The position numbers and the translations under genes were made by a program. This document shows positions 1-8,671 of a stretch of 48,533 bases of DNA, in pieces. Positions within the stretch are counted from its first letter, which is position 1; each line of letters opens with the position of its first letter. The stretch is taken from the NCBI GenBank assembly GCA_002427605.1, contig DIRT01000032.1, positions 1-48,533 of the forward strand, read 5' to 3'. This stretch comes from Bacteroidales bacterium UBA5429. GTDB lineage: Bacteria > Bacteroidota > Bacteroidia > Bacteroidales > WCHB1-69. Under the pieces are notes generated by a model. That model was not told the origin of the DNA, searched no databases, and saw nothing but the letters and a program-made list of their open reading frames with translations.

Positions 1-1240
1 ATTTTTTATCGGACAACAGTGTTTCTATATATACATTCTCCACGATATCATTGATTTGCGTGTAAAACTCTGCTATCTCCTGCTTCGGGGGTATTTTGTT
101 TCTCCATTGACTTAGCTTTTTGTCCGTTTCGTCAAATATTTCACGCTCAATCGGTTCAATAATTTGTATATATCCGGTTTTTTCTTTATTAACCAGTTTT
201 GAGATTCTTAAATAGTGGTAACCGTCCGGATTGTCGATAGGGTAGCACTCTTTAGTGAGCGTCGTGTTGTATTGATTGAGTATAGAGTTTTTAAGCGAAT
301 CATTGTAAACGACAATATGAGGCAGTTCTACTTCACTTACCCAGAGTGGCACAGTGATAGTTGTATTGGGAAACCCTACCATGGTCCACATAGTGGTGAA
401 TTGTGGAAGTTCATTTTCTTTAACCCCTTGAATTACAATGCATGACGCTGAACCGTAGCTGGTAATTAAATTGTCGGAGTGAATAAACCGGTCGCTTGCA
501 GGTTCATTTTCGTAGATGGCTCTGTAATCGTTTTGGGTGATAGGATTGTATAAACATCTGGAGTATTCCTGGATTATAGTGCGATAATCAAGAGGTTTTT
601 CCTTCATTGTATTGGTAAAAAGCTCTTGTGCGGTTTGTAGTCTTACAAAACCGTACCCGATATTTGGTTTTCCGGTTTCAGAAAAGTTGGTTCTCAGTAT
701 ATATCCTTCGGGAGCGACCTTGGGATCGTTAGCGTCATATTTTGTCCAGGTGTAGTTGTTTACTTCATAAAAAGCGGCACCTCCATTTGCGTCGATTACT
801 CCAAAATGAGCAGCCAAGCCCATTGGTTTTGCACTATTATCGAGTAATTTTTCAAAATCTTCCAACGTTTTGCAGATTTCCAACGCTTTTTTCATAAAAA
901 ATCCCGGTTGACTTTTAGTTTTTACGCTATCTTCAAGGTTCACGTTAAAGGAAGCACTATTCATAATGGCAAATCCCACCTCATTATTTCCTCCCCACAC
1001 TTCATTTGCCAGGGTATCGATGGAGTTAATAAGTCCTATAAATGCATACTTTCCATCTACAGCAGGGAACTGTTTGACGTAGTTTTCCAAATAATCGGTA
1101 TCTCTTAACTTCCACAACAACGGACGACCATCTTGAGTCGCTTTGCCTGATATCACCGCAGTTGTACAACCATAACTATTTCCAAAAAAGAGGAAAAAGA
1201 GAGAAAAAAGAATAGTTAGGAGGTTTGTAATCAGTTTCAT
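1..1240 (-). CDS. C45-type Ntn-hydrolase (acyltransferase-like peptidase), cut by window edge
   Basis: The reading frame is open from ATG at 1240 to the window edge (413 codons), so the 3' end lies outside. Residues 1-24 form a signal peptide with a long Leu/Phe core, and the predicted mature protein begins exactly at Cys25 (CTTAVISG). A cysteine newly exposed at the N-terminus is the nucleophile of Ntn-hydrolases. The following GRPLLWKLRD and the NEVGFAIMN segment fit the C45/choloylglycine-hydrolase-like group (acyl-CoA:6-aminopenicillanate acyltransferase relatives). Inferred role: exported or periplasmic amidohydrolase with unknown substrate. Its neighbour on the right is divergent, so it is not in an operon with the glycan genes. 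The family call is moderate; specific function cannot be assigned. Confidence 0.72.
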   Translation of the reverse strand, partial: MKLITNLLTILFSLFFLFFGNSYGCTTAVISGKATQDGRPLLWKLRDTDYLENYVKQFPAVDGKYAFIGLINSIDTLANEVWGGNNEVGFAIMNSASFNVNLEDSVKTKSQPGFFMKKALEICKTLEDFEKLLDNSAKPMGLAAHFGVIDANGGAAFYEVNNYTWTKYDANDPKVAPEGYILRTNFSETGKPNIGYGFVRLQTAQELFTNTMKEKPLDYRTIIQEYSRCLYNPITQNDYRAIYENEPASDRFIHSDNLITSYGSASCIVIQGVKENELPQFTTMWTMVGFPNTTITVPLWVSEVELPHIVVYNDSLKNSILNQYNTTLTKECYPIDNPDGYHYLRISKLVNKEKTGYIQIIEPIEREIFDETDKKLSQWRNKIPPKQEIAEFYTQINDIVENVYIETLLSDKK

Positions 1241-1395
1241 TTGCTTACGTTGGGCTTTAAAAGTTATTCTCAATTTAACGCTACGAAATTATAATTTTTT
1301 TGGATATAAAGGGATTATATTCTAAAATTTAATAACCTATTTGTATGGTAGGAGAAATTAACTGTCCGGAAGCAGAGTTACTAAAAAAAAATATG

Positions 1396-1403
1396 TACTT
1401 TTG
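1396..1403 (+). promoter_or_regulatory. -7 element TACTTTTG of the FkbM-glycosyltransferase operon
   Basis: TACTTTTG matches the Bacteroidota sigma-ABfr -7 consensus TAnnTTTG. It lies about 130 bp upstream of the first ATG of the methyltransferase gene, which implies a long leader. Confidence 0.55.
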
Positions 1404-1536
1404 CAGATTGTGGTTTTAGTTTCTAAAATACGCTAAAGAGGACTATTTATTGTTTTGCTTAAAAGATAAATATCCTTTTTTAAGCTCATACTAGAAGTGT
1501 TGATTGAATAATTTTAAAAATAAAAAATCTAAATTT

Positions 1537-2331
1537 ATGAATTTTTCACGTCTATATGCAAACATATTTGCACGTAAATTTTTTTACAAACTACATCGTT
1601 ATCTTTTTCATTTATCATTAAAAGGGCTAGGTGTAGATAATTATTATAATTCAAAATTATCTGGAGAAACTTACGTTTTAAAACGTTTTATAGCTAAAAA
1701 AAACTGTGTAGTTTTTGATGTGGGAGCCAATGAAGGAAATTGGAGTTTGGAAGTTTTAGAAAAAAATCCAACTGTTAAAATATTTGCTTTTGAACCATCC
1801 CCAAAAACTTTTTCAGTTTTATCATCACGATTAAGTAAATATGATGATGTTACACCGTACAATTTCGGAATAGGAAGTATAAATGGAAAATTATCCTTAT
1901 ATGATTATGCTCAAGAAAATGGTTCTAGACATGCTTCTTTGTTTAAGGATGTAATTGTAGAACAGCATGAATCGAATCAAGTAGTTGAATATCTGGTTGA
2001 TATGATTACAATTGATGATTTTATGAAACAAAATGATATTCATTTTATTGATTTTTTAAAAGTAGATACAGAAGGTTATGAAATGGAATGTTTGAATGGA
2101 GCAAAAGAAGCTATTGATAACAACAAAATTAAGATCATTCAGTTTGAATTTAACACAATGCATGTTTATAGTAAAGTTTTCTTTAAAGATTTTTTTGATC
2201 TTTTATCTGATAAATATTCCTTGTACAGGCTTATTCAAGATGGATTAATTCCGATAAATAAGTATAATCCCACTTATCATGAGTTATTTGGGTTTCAAAA
2301 TATTTTAGCAATAAATAAAAAATATCAATAA
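1537..2331 (+). CDS. FkbM family SAM-dependent methyltransferase
   Basis: From the ATG at 1537 the protein has 264 residues. An upstream TTG at 1504 would add 11 Lys/Asn-rich residues, but the ATG is preferred. SAM-binding motif I is seen as FDVGANEGNW (about residues 60-69), followed by an acidic FEPSP loop, and the FkbM-typical LKVDTEGYEMECLNGA segment lies in the second half. FkbM enzymes usually O-methylate sugars or polyketides; here the two glycosyltransferase genes that follow point to methylation of a surface glycan. The stop codon overlaps the next ATG by one base, so translation is coupled. The gene is noticeably more A+T-rich than the housekeeping genes in the window, as is common for glycan loci acquired by transfer. 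Confidence 0.85.
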   Translation: MNFSRLYANIFARKFFYKLHRYLFHLSLKGLGVDNYYNSKLSGETYVLKRFIAKKNCVVFDVGANEGNWSLEVLEKNPTVKIFAFEPSPKTFSVLSSRLSKYDDVTPYNFGIGSINGKLSLYDYAQENGSRHASLFKDVIVEQHESNQVVEYLVDMITIDDFMKQNDIHFIDFLKVDTEGYEMECLNGAKEAIDNNKIKIIQFEFNTMHVYSKVFFKDFFDLLSDKYSLYRLIQDGLIPINKYNPTYHELFGFQNILAINKKYQ

Positions 2332-3254
2332 TGGTAAAATTTGATATACCCATACTTTTTGTTATTTTCAATAGACCGGATACAACCGAAAAAGTATTCC
2401 AAGAAATCCGAAAGCAACAACCTAAGTATCTGTACGTTGCTGCTGACGGGCCAAGATTAAATAGACCTGACGATGTAGTTAAATGTGAGGAGACCAGAGC
2501 TATAATAAAACAGGTTGATTGGGATTGTGAATTAAAACTGTTATTTCGGGATAATAACGTAGGTTGTGGTCCTGCTGTTTATGAAGCAATCACCTGGTTC
2601 TTCGATCAAGTGGAAATGGGAATTGTTTTAGAAGATGATTGTTTACCCCATCCGGATTTTTTTCCCTATTGTAAAGAACTTTTATTAAAATACAAAGATG
2701 TAGATAAGGTAAAGTGGATTACCGGAAGTAATTTTCATGTTCCCGATGGAGAGTCAGATACATCTTATTATTTTTCTGCTTATAATCATGTATGGGGATG
2801 GGCATCTTGGAAACGGGTTTGGAGAGAATATCATTTTGATCTGAATGATTTTGATAAAAAAGAAGTTTATAGAAAAGTAGATCAATATTTTGACTCTTTA
2901 AGAGAAAGATGCTACTGGAAAAATAGATTTTTAATTATTAGAAATCACAAAGTGGCTGCAAAAAGAAGGATTAGTGCATGGGATTATCAAGCTAAATTTT
3001 CTATGTGGATGAAAGATGGGCTCTCTATAATTCCTAAAAGAAATTTGATTAAAAATATTGGATTTGGAGATAATGCTACTCATACGATTAAAAGATCTAT
3101 GAAGTTTGAAACTGAGCCTTTATTGCCACTAAAGTTCAATGATGAAATAGTTCAGGATAAAGTGCTAGATTTAAAATATCATAATAAAATTATTTATAAA
3201 CCCTTGTGGAAATATCCTTTATTACACATTAAGTATTTAATAGAATCGTTGTAG
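2331..3254 (+). CDS. Glycosyltransferase, nucleotide-diphospho-sugar transferase fold
   Basis: A 307-residue protein whose ATG overlaps the stop of the FkbM gene by one base. The N-terminus reads PILFVIFNRPDTTEKVF, typical of a family of GT-A-fold sugar transferases that often sit in polysaccharide clusters. A VAADGPR segment (residues 37-42) and the acidic EDDC (101-104) correspond to the nucleotide- and metal-binding sites. The conserved HVWGWASWKRVW follows in the middle. No signal peptide or membrane segment is seen, so it should act at the cytoplasmic face. Donor and acceptor sugars cannot be read from the sequence. Confidence 0.8.
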   Translation: MVKFDIPILFVIFNRPDTTEKVFQEIRKQQPKYLYVAADGPRLNRPDDVVKCEETRAIIKQVDWDCELKLLFRDNNVGCGPAVYEAITWFFDQVEMGIVLEDDCLPHPDFFPYCKELLLKYKDVDKVKWITGSNFHVPDGESDTSYYFSAYNHVWGWASWKRVWREYHFDLNDFDKKEVYRKVDQYFDSLRERCYWKNRFLIIRNHKVAAKRRISAWDYQAKFSMWMKDGLSIIPKRNLIKNIGFGDNATHTIKRSMKFETEPLLPLKFNDEIVQDKVLDLKYHNKIIYKPLWKYPLLHIKYLIESL

Positions 3255-3292
3255 GGCTCATTTTATTCTTACCAACCCAGATAAAATATATA

Positions 3293-3300
3293 TATCTTTG
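3293..3300 (+). promoter_or_regulatory. -7 element TATCTTTG upstream of the GT2 gene
   Basis: TATCTTTG fits TAnnTTTG and lies 35 bp before the ATG at 3336, the usual spacing in this window. The GT2 gene therefore probably has its own promoter. Confidence 0.65.
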
Positions 3301-3335
3301 TCATTTCGTTTATTACTCATGAGATTGAAACTGTA

Positions 3336-4343
3336 ATGAAACTTGCTATTGTAATTCTAAACTGGAATGGAGCATCCTTTTTGGAGAAATTTCTGCCCTA
3401 TTTGTTCCAAAATACACCCTCAGAGTATGAGATTGTAGTGGCAGACAATGGATCAAAGGACGACTCAATCTCCTTTCTAAAAACTCATTATCCAGACCTT
3501 CGTTTGATCCAATTTGATATCAATTATGGATTTGCCGGCGGTTATAACAAGGCACTGGAACAGATTGATGCAGAGTATTATTGTATTTTGAATTCCGATA
3601 TTGAGGTCACTCCCGGTTGGGTTGACCCCATTTTGAAGATGCTGGATGAAAATCCTCATATTGCAGCGGTACAACCTAAAATTTTATCTTATGACAACCG
3701 TACGCACTTTGAATATGCCGGTGCTTCCGGTGGCTTTTTGGATTTTTTAGGATATCCATTTTGTAGGGGGAGACTATTCAGTGTCGTTGAGGAAGATAGG
3801 AACCAGTATGATACTCCTATGCCCATCTTTTGGGCTACAGGCGCAGCATTGTTTGTGCGCAGCTCAGTCTATCATGAACTAAAGGGATTCGATGATGATT
3901 TTTTTGCTCACATGGAAGAGATAGACTTTTGCTGGAGAATCCATAATCATGGATATGAGATTTGGGTAGAACCGGCTTCCGTGGTCTATCATGTGGGTGG
4001 AGGAAGTCTACCCAAAAGTAATCCTTTTAAAACCTATTTAAATTTTAGAAATAATTGGTTTCTTTTGATTAAAAACTTACCAATTAATAAACTGAGAAGC
4101 ACCCTTTGGATCCGTTTCTTTATGGATCAAGTGGCGGCATTCTCTTTCTTGCTAACCGGCAAATGGGGAGAGTTTAAGGCTGTTTGGAAAGGGATCTATC
4201 ATGCCCTTAAAGATTACAAAAAGACAAAAGCCAAGCGCGATATCCTACCTGATAATGGATATTTTAAAACCTATCCCCATTCCGCAGTAGTGCAATATTA
4301 CCTCAAGCGAAAGAGGAAATTTAATGGCATAGAAATGGAATGA
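3336..4343 (+). CDS. Family 2 glycosyltransferase (rhamnosyltransferase-like)
   Basis: 335 residues, GT-A fold. The start LAIVILNWNG, the nucleotide-binding DNGSKDDS (37-44), the metal-binding NSDIE (86-90), a WATGAALFVR segment and the acidic EEIDFCWR (193-200) are the standard motifs of GT2 enzymes related to dTDP-rhamnosyltransferases. The C-terminal ~80 residues contain an amphipathic or weakly hydrophobic stretch (WIRFFMDQVAAFSFLLTG) that could dock to the membrane. It follows the other glycosyltransferase on the same strand but has its own TATCTTTG promoter. The gene ends 31 bp from the convergent phosphonate operon. Role inferred: assembly of a surface glycan; the sugar is unknown. Confidence 0.87.
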   Translation: MKLAIVILNWNGASFLEKFLPYLFQNTPSEYEIVVADNGSKDDSISFLKTHYPDLRLIQFDINYGFAGGYNKALEQIDAEYYCILNSDIEVTPGWVDPILKMLDENPHIAAVQPKILSYDNRTHFEYAGASGGFLDFLGYPFCRGRLFSVVEEDRNQYDTPMPIFWATGAALFVRSSVYHELKGFDDDFFAHMEEIDFCWRIHNHGYEIWVEPASVVYHVGGGSLPKSNPFKTYLNFRNNWFLLIKNLPINKLRSTLWIRFFMDQVAAFSFLLTGKWGEFKAVWKGIYHALKDYKKTKAKRDILPDNGYFKTYPHSAVVQYYLKRKRKFNGIEME

Positions 4344-4374
4344 TAACTTTGGATTAAGGAGTTTGGTAAAAACT

Positions 4375-5520
4375 TTATCGTGAATAACATACTAGATCAT
4401 TCAGATAGTATTTGAGTAGTTTTTTCGGATTGAATTGTACTGGATTATTGGAGAGCCTTTCTATATTGACTTGTGCTATCACATTTTCAAAAATGGCGGG
4501 TGTCAGGTTTAATTCGTGAGGATCAGTTATAATGCCAAGATGAGAGTAAAATGCAAATAAATTTTCTATTTTTTTTAGAGAAGGTATTGTTTCGAAGATT
4601 TCCTTCATACTTTCTTTTACAGCAGGAGTACCACCCGGATGAACTACTATTGCATCTTCTTTAGGATTCGTATGGAGTTCCAGGAAATAGGGCAAGGAAA
4701 GTGCTACTGCATGTCCGTGAGGCAAGTTAGCCAAAGTGGTAAAACCGTAAGATAGGGCATGAGGAGCTGTTGTTTTAGTGATGTTGATGGCTCGTCCTGC
4801 CCAGTTTGCACCCTCAGCAGTTTCTAAATGCGCATTTGGATCACCTTTTTGTACTGCTTTAGGTAGTGAATTCCAGAGGAGTCGTAATGCATTTTGAGCA
4901 TACAAAGTAGATTCTTCAGTTCTATTGACACTCCACAAAGATTCTATAGCCTGAGCCAAAGCATCAATCCCGGAAACTGCTTTTTGATAAGTAGATTGGG
5001 CATAATGTAAGAGGGGATCAATCAGTACTGCATCAGGAAGCAAGTTAGGGTGAGCAACCGAGAATTTATCCTTACCAATATAGAGCACAGCAAAGTGCGT
5101 AGATTCAGCACCGCTTCCAGCTGTAGTAGGAATTGCTATATGTTTTACCAATTGAGGTTGAGGGTTATTCAATGAGTTGATATCTATCTGGAGTGGAGTA
5201 CTTGTACTGTAATAGTTGATCAGTTTTGCCATATCTATTACACTGCCACCTCCAACAGAAACTATACAGTCACAATCGGATTTGAGAAAAATATCTATAC
5301 CCTTCTCAACATCCTGACTATCCGGATTAACATGGAAGTCATTAAAATGTGTGACACGGAGTTTATTCCAGGTATCTCTCAAAGATCGATCTGCTCCTGA
5401 GCTATAATAAGAGTTTTTTCCTGTTACTAAAAAAGGTTTCTTTAGTCCCCATTCCCAGAGCAAACCTTTCAATTTTAGGCTGGCTTGAGGAAATATCGAT
5501 ATATGTTGTTTTTTATGCAT
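4375..5520 (-). CDS. Iron-type alcohol dehydrogenase, probable phosphonoacetaldehyde reductase
   Basis: Last gene of the phosphonate operon. The open frame extends to 5577, but the ATG at 5520 (MHKKQHIS) starts at the family's usual N-terminus and overlaps the decarboxylase stop by 8 bp, so I chose it (381 residues). VGGGSVIDMAK (89-99) and PTTAGSGAES (131-140) bind NAD(P); HALSYG and LPHGHAVALSLP carry metal-binding histidines. In GIDALAQAIES the position usually occupied by a metal-binding His is Gln. In known phosphonate pathways (the PhpC/FomC type) such enzymes reduce phosphonoacetaldehyde to 2-hydroxyethylphosphonate. No 2-aminoethylphosphonate aminotransferase is seen in the operon, which favours a hydroxyethyl product. 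Product assignment is inference from context. Confidence 0.8.
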   Translation of the reverse strand: MHKKQHISIFPQASLKLKGLLWEWGLKKPFLVTGKNSYYSSGADRSLRDTWNKLRVTHFNDFHVNPDSQDVEKGIDIFLKSDCDCIVSVGGGSVIDMAKLINYYSTSTPLQIDINSLNNPQPQLVKHIAIPTTAGSGAESTHFAVLYIGKDKFSVAHPNLLPDAVLIDPLLHYAQSTYQKAVSGIDALAQAIESLWSVNRTEESTLYAQNALRLLWNSLPKAVQKGDPNAHLETAEGANWAGRAINITKTTAPHALSYGFTTLANLPHGHAVALSLPYFLELHTNPKEDAIVVHPGGTPAVKESMKEIFETIPSLKKIENLFAFYSHLGIITDPHELNLTPAIFENVIAQVNIERLSNNPVQFNPKKLLKYYLNDLVCYSR

Positions 5521-6634
5521 CCAGAAACTGTTGAAGAGCTTTTTTATTTTCGAGTGGAGTAGTGGTTGGTCTGCCAAGGTCTGCTCTGGCTCCCCCCTTT
5601 ATTTTTATTTCCAAAAAAGTAGTTTGATTGTTATTTATCAGTTGCGGCATCACTTCTTGGAGCTCCTTTAATGAAGAAACTGGAGAATAGGGGAAAAGGT
5701 TCACCGATTGCGCAAAAGAGTAAAAATCAATCTGATTCGCAATAGTAGGTTGACCACCAACAGAGTCGTGAGAGGCATTATTAAAAATAAACATCTTTAG
5801 ATTCGGAGGCGCAATAGCTCCCGTAATAGCATAACTACCTAGGTGCATAATGGCTGAACCATCACCATCAAAACAGAAGACCGGACAATCCGGTTTTGCC
5901 ATAGCTATTCCTGTAGCAATTTGTGAGGTGTGTCCCATAGAGCCTACTGTAAGAAAGTCAGTTTGATGTGATTGTTTATTTTTTTCTCTTAACTCAAAAA
6001 GTTCTCGTGACAATTTACCTGTTGTGGAAACGATTACCGCATTTTCAGGAAGGTGTGAAAGAATTTCTTGCAAAGCATCCTCTCTGTTTAATGAGTAAGG
6101 ATGTACTTGCTTTTCCAGTTTGTAAGTGTTAAAAGTTTTACTTTTTACCACTATAGCTACGGGACAGGAGCGTTGTTTAGCTTGCTTAACCGCTTCTGTA
6201 ATCACTTTTTTATAATCACTCTGCTCGTCCAGAATCTGATATGGAATTTCCATACTTTCCAACATCGCCAAGGTTATTCTTCCCTGTTTTTTATGTTGGG
6301 GTTCATCTTTAGTATTGGGTTCACCCCTCCAACCAATCATCAAGAGCATAGGAATGGCGTATACATCTGGATCTGCAAGGGAGATGAGCGGATTAACACT
6401 ATTGCCCAATCCGGAATTTTGCATGTAAACCATAGGTAAATTCCCGGTAGCTAGATGATAGCCTGTTGCCAATCCTACAGCAGCACCTTCATTAGCAGTG
6501 ATGACATGATTTTGTGGAGAGGCATGAGCAGTAATATAAGCACAAATATCTTTTAGCAGGGAGTCGGGAACCCCGGCAAAAAAGGTAATTCCGTTTTGTT
6601 TAAGATCGTTATAAAAAAGTTCAGGATTAATCAT
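5513..6634 (-). CDS. aepY: Phosphonopyruvate decarboxylase
   Basis: A 373-residue thiamine diphosphate enzyme of the short phosphonopyruvate decarboxylase type. The N-terminal half has FFAGVPDSLLKDIC and the cofactor-activating Glu in ITANEGAAVGLATGYHL (Glu49). The C-terminal half has the Mg/TPP motif GDGSAIMHLG ending in NN. It converts 3-phosphonopyruvate to phosphonoacetaldehyde, the step that pulls the unfavourable PEP mutase equilibrium forward. The gene lies 38 bp downstream of the mutase gene and overlaps the dehydrogenase start, which is operon structure. Family identity is strong because it neighbours PEP mutase; acetolactate-synthase-type alternatives are much longer. Confidence 0.93.
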   Translation of the reverse strand: MINPELFYNDLKQNGITFFAGVPDSLLKDICAYITAHASPQNHVITANEGAAVGLATGYHLATGNLPMVYMQNSGLGNSVNPLISLADPDVYAIPMLLMIGWRGEPNTKDEPQHKKQGRITLAMLESMEIPYQILDEQSDYKKVITEAVKQAKQRSCPVAIVVKSKTFNTYKLEKQVHPYSLNREDALQEILSHLPENAVIVSTTGKLSRELFELREKNKQSHQTDFLTVGSMGHTSQIATGIAMAKPDCPVFCFDGDGSAIMHLGSYAITGAIAPPNLKMFIFNNASHDSVGGQPTIANQIDFYSFAQSVNLFPYSPVSSLKELQEVMPQLINNNQTTFLEIKIKGGARADLGRPTTTPLENKKALQQFLDA

Positions 6635-6672
6635 GGTTTTATTGGATTAAGTGAGATGGCTAAATATGATAT

Positions 6673-7971
6673 CTATTTTGTTCCCGGAATCAGTTCCAGA
6701 ATTTCTTTGATAGACATACATTGATCGTTTGCTTCGTATGAGCGTTGGTGTGTCAAAATCGATTTTGCAACATTAACCATAGCGGGATATGCTGCTCTGA
6801 GCATGTGATTAGCATAGATAACAATATTAGCACCCCATTCGGCTAACTCTTGCTCTTTGATTGTGTTATATGATGAAGGAACTACTACGATGGGTGTAGT
6901 AGTATCGTTTTTTCGGAAACGTTGGCAAAATTCTTTAATATCCTCTCCGGATTTATTTTTACTGTGAATCATAATTCCATCAGCACCTGCCTGAATGTAG
7001 GCTGATGCTCTGGTTAGTGCATCTTCCACATTTTTGCCACAAATCAAACTCTCTATTCGGGCAATAATCATAAAATCTTTTGTGATTTGTGCTTTTTTAC
7101 CAGTTTGAATTTTAAAACAGAAATCTTCTATGGTATCCTGTTCTTGCTTTACATCTGTTCCAAAGAGGGAGTTCTTTTTTAGTCCTATCTTATCTTCAAT
7201 AATTACGGCTGAGATACCCAGTCTTTCCAATGTGCGCACGGTATACACAAAATGTTCTGGTTTTCCACCTGTATCCCCATCATAAATCATCGGTTTTGTA
7301 GTACATTCCAAAATGTCATTGATCTGGTGTAGTCGGGTAGTCAGATCGACAGCTTCGATGTCAGGTTTTCCTTTGGAGGTTGAATCTGTTAAGCTGGATG
7401 ACCACATTCCATCAAACTCTTCTGATTTACCATTTACTGAAACACTAATATTTTCACAAATGAGTCCTACCAATCCATTATGAGCTTCCAAAAAACGGAC
7501 TATTGGTTTAACTGCCAATAATCGTTTTAATCTTTGTCTGCGTACATCGGGAGTAGTTCCAATCTCTTTTAATCCTTCATTCAGCATTGTTGAAGAGATC
7601 CCTTTTGTGTAAGGTACTTCTACCAATTTCCCATTCCATTGCTGCAAAGTATCAATTACTTCCTGCCGTGTTTTTTGCTGAACTCCCTCTTTCCAGTCAT
7701 CTCCATGCACTACATAATCCGGTTTGAGTTTCACTAAGTTATCAACATAACTCAGTGTTGTTTGGGGGACTACTTGCTTTACTCCTTTGATGTTTTCAAC
7801 TACGATTTTTCTTTGTTCATAAGTCATAAAGGGCAACCTTTTGTAACTTGCAATCGCTTTATCAGTTAACAAGCCGATTGTTACTTCACCTAATTGAGTT
7901 GCTTCTCGGATTATATTCAGATGTCCCGGATGAATAAGATCGGCGCTCATGCCCACATATACAGTTTTCAT
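6673..7971 (-). CDS. aepX: Phosphoenolpyruvate mutase fused to an N-terminal cytidylyltransferase
   Basis: 432 residues in two domains. Residues 1-~140 are a cytidylyltransferase: MSADLIHPGHLNII contains the HxGH nucleotide motif (14-17), and HGDDWKEG and ISSTML complete the active site. Residues ~150-432 are PEP mutase of the isocitrate-lyase superfamily: DGDTGG (231-236) and EDKIGLKKNS (259-268) are the diagnostic mutase motifs. The mutase makes the C-P bond (PEP to phosphonopyruvate). The N-terminal domain should activate the finished phosphonate as its CMP ester, like PntC and the choline-phosphate cytidylyltransferases. The same polypeptide thus carries the first and a late step of the pathway. 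The gene sits 43 bp after the LicD-like gene and 38 bp before the decarboxylase. Confidence 0.94.
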   Translation of the reverse strand: MKTVYVGMSADLIHPGHLNIIREATQLGEVTIGLLTDKAIASYKRLPFMTYEQRKIVVENIKGVKQVVPQTTLSYVDNLVKLKPDYVVHGDDWKEGVQQKTRQEVIDTLQQWNGKLVEVPYTKGISSTMLNEGLKEIGTTPDVRRQRLKRLLAVKPIVRFLEAHNGLVGLICENISVSVNGKSEEFDGMWSSSLTDSTSKGKPDIEAVDLTTRLHQINDILECTTKPMIYDGDTGGKPEHFVYTVRTLERLGISAVIIEDKIGLKKNSLFGTDVKQEQDTIEDFCFKIQTGKKAQITKDFMIIARIESLICGKNVEDALTRASAYIQAGADGIMIHSKNKSGEDIKEFCQRFRKNDTTTPIVVVPSSYNTIKEQELAEWGANIVIYANHMLRAAYPAMVNVAKSILTHQRSYEANDQCMSIKEILELIPGTK

Positions 7972-8014
7972 TTGAATATATTATTTTTTAAGTTATTATA
8001 ATCTTTTTGACAAG

Positions 8015-8611
8015 TTAAATATATTTTCTAATCCAGTGGCGTAGTCTACTTCCACCCACATAAGGTTTAGCATGTTTATTTTGAATGGGGATATGCCAGT
8101 TTTTCCCATACATATTTTTTAAAAAATGCATAGGGTCTTTTACGGTCCAAAATTGTTTACCTAAAAAATCAATTTGATCAACAAAAGATAAAAATTTTTT
8201 ATTGAGAATCATTTTTCCACAGGTTCTATAGCATAAGAACCCTTTTTTAAAAAAGTAAACATCAATATAATCCTCTTCCTTCATCAAAGAGATCATTTTT
8301 CCATCGTAACGAACAACATCTAAACCAACGGCTTTTAAATCTGCCAATGCATTTAAGAAAGAGTTTCGATCTTCTTCTAACATAAAAAGATCTATATCTT
8401 CGTCATGAGTGATAAAATCTTTTTCACGGACTGCTCCTAAAAGGGTGCCATATATCAAACCAAATTTTAGGTTATGTTGATCCATTACCTTTTTAAAATC
8501 AAATAGATTCTGTTTGCTTTGTTCTTTGTTAATCTTCTTTACTCCACGTACCATCACTTTTGGTTGAAAGTAATAAGGACCGCTTTCCGTATCTATGCAA
8601 GTTTGTTTCAT
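8015..8611 (-). CDS. LicD-family phosphotransferase, probable phosphonate transferase
   Basis: 198 residues, first gene of the phosphonate operon. YGTLLGAVR (54-62) followed by HDEDIDLFM (69-77) is the nucleotidyltransferase-fold signature of LicD proteins, which move phosphocholine from CDP-choline to glycans. Placed with a PEP mutase/cytidylyltransferase fusion, the natural donor here is predicted to be a CMP-phosphonate, giving a phosphonate-decorated glycan. It is short compared with many LicD proteins (around 260-300 residues), but the catalytic core appears complete. No membrane segment is seen. Substrate assignment is inference from neighbours. Confidence 0.88.
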   Translation of the reverse strand: MKQTCIDTESGPYYFQPKVMVRGVKKINKEQSKQNLFDFKKVMDQHNLKFGLIYGTLLGAVREKDFITHDEDIDLFMLEEDRNSFLNALADLKAVGLDVVRYDGKMISLMKEEDYIDVYFFKKGFLCYRTCGKMILNKKFLSFVDQIDFLGKQFWTVKDPMHFLKNMYGKNWHIPIQNKHAKPYVGGSRLRHWIRKYI

Positions 8612-8662
8612 GTTTTATACATAAAGTAATATTATATTGGAAGTACCTTTAATTCCAACTAG

Positions 8663-8670
8663 CAAAAATA
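8663..8670 (-). promoter_or_regulatory. Promoter of the phosphonate operon (TATTTTTG)
   Basis: On the minus strand TATTTTTG matches TAnnTTTG, 52 bp upstream of the licD-like ATG. It is the only such element upstream of the four-gene operon and probably drives all of it. Confidence 0.65.
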
Positions 8671-8671
8671 C

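Noticed and set aside
5521..5577. Longer N-terminus for the iron-type dehydrogenase
   Set aside because: The extra 19 residues lie within the decarboxylase C-terminus; ATG at 5520 gives the usual family start and an 8-bp overlap.
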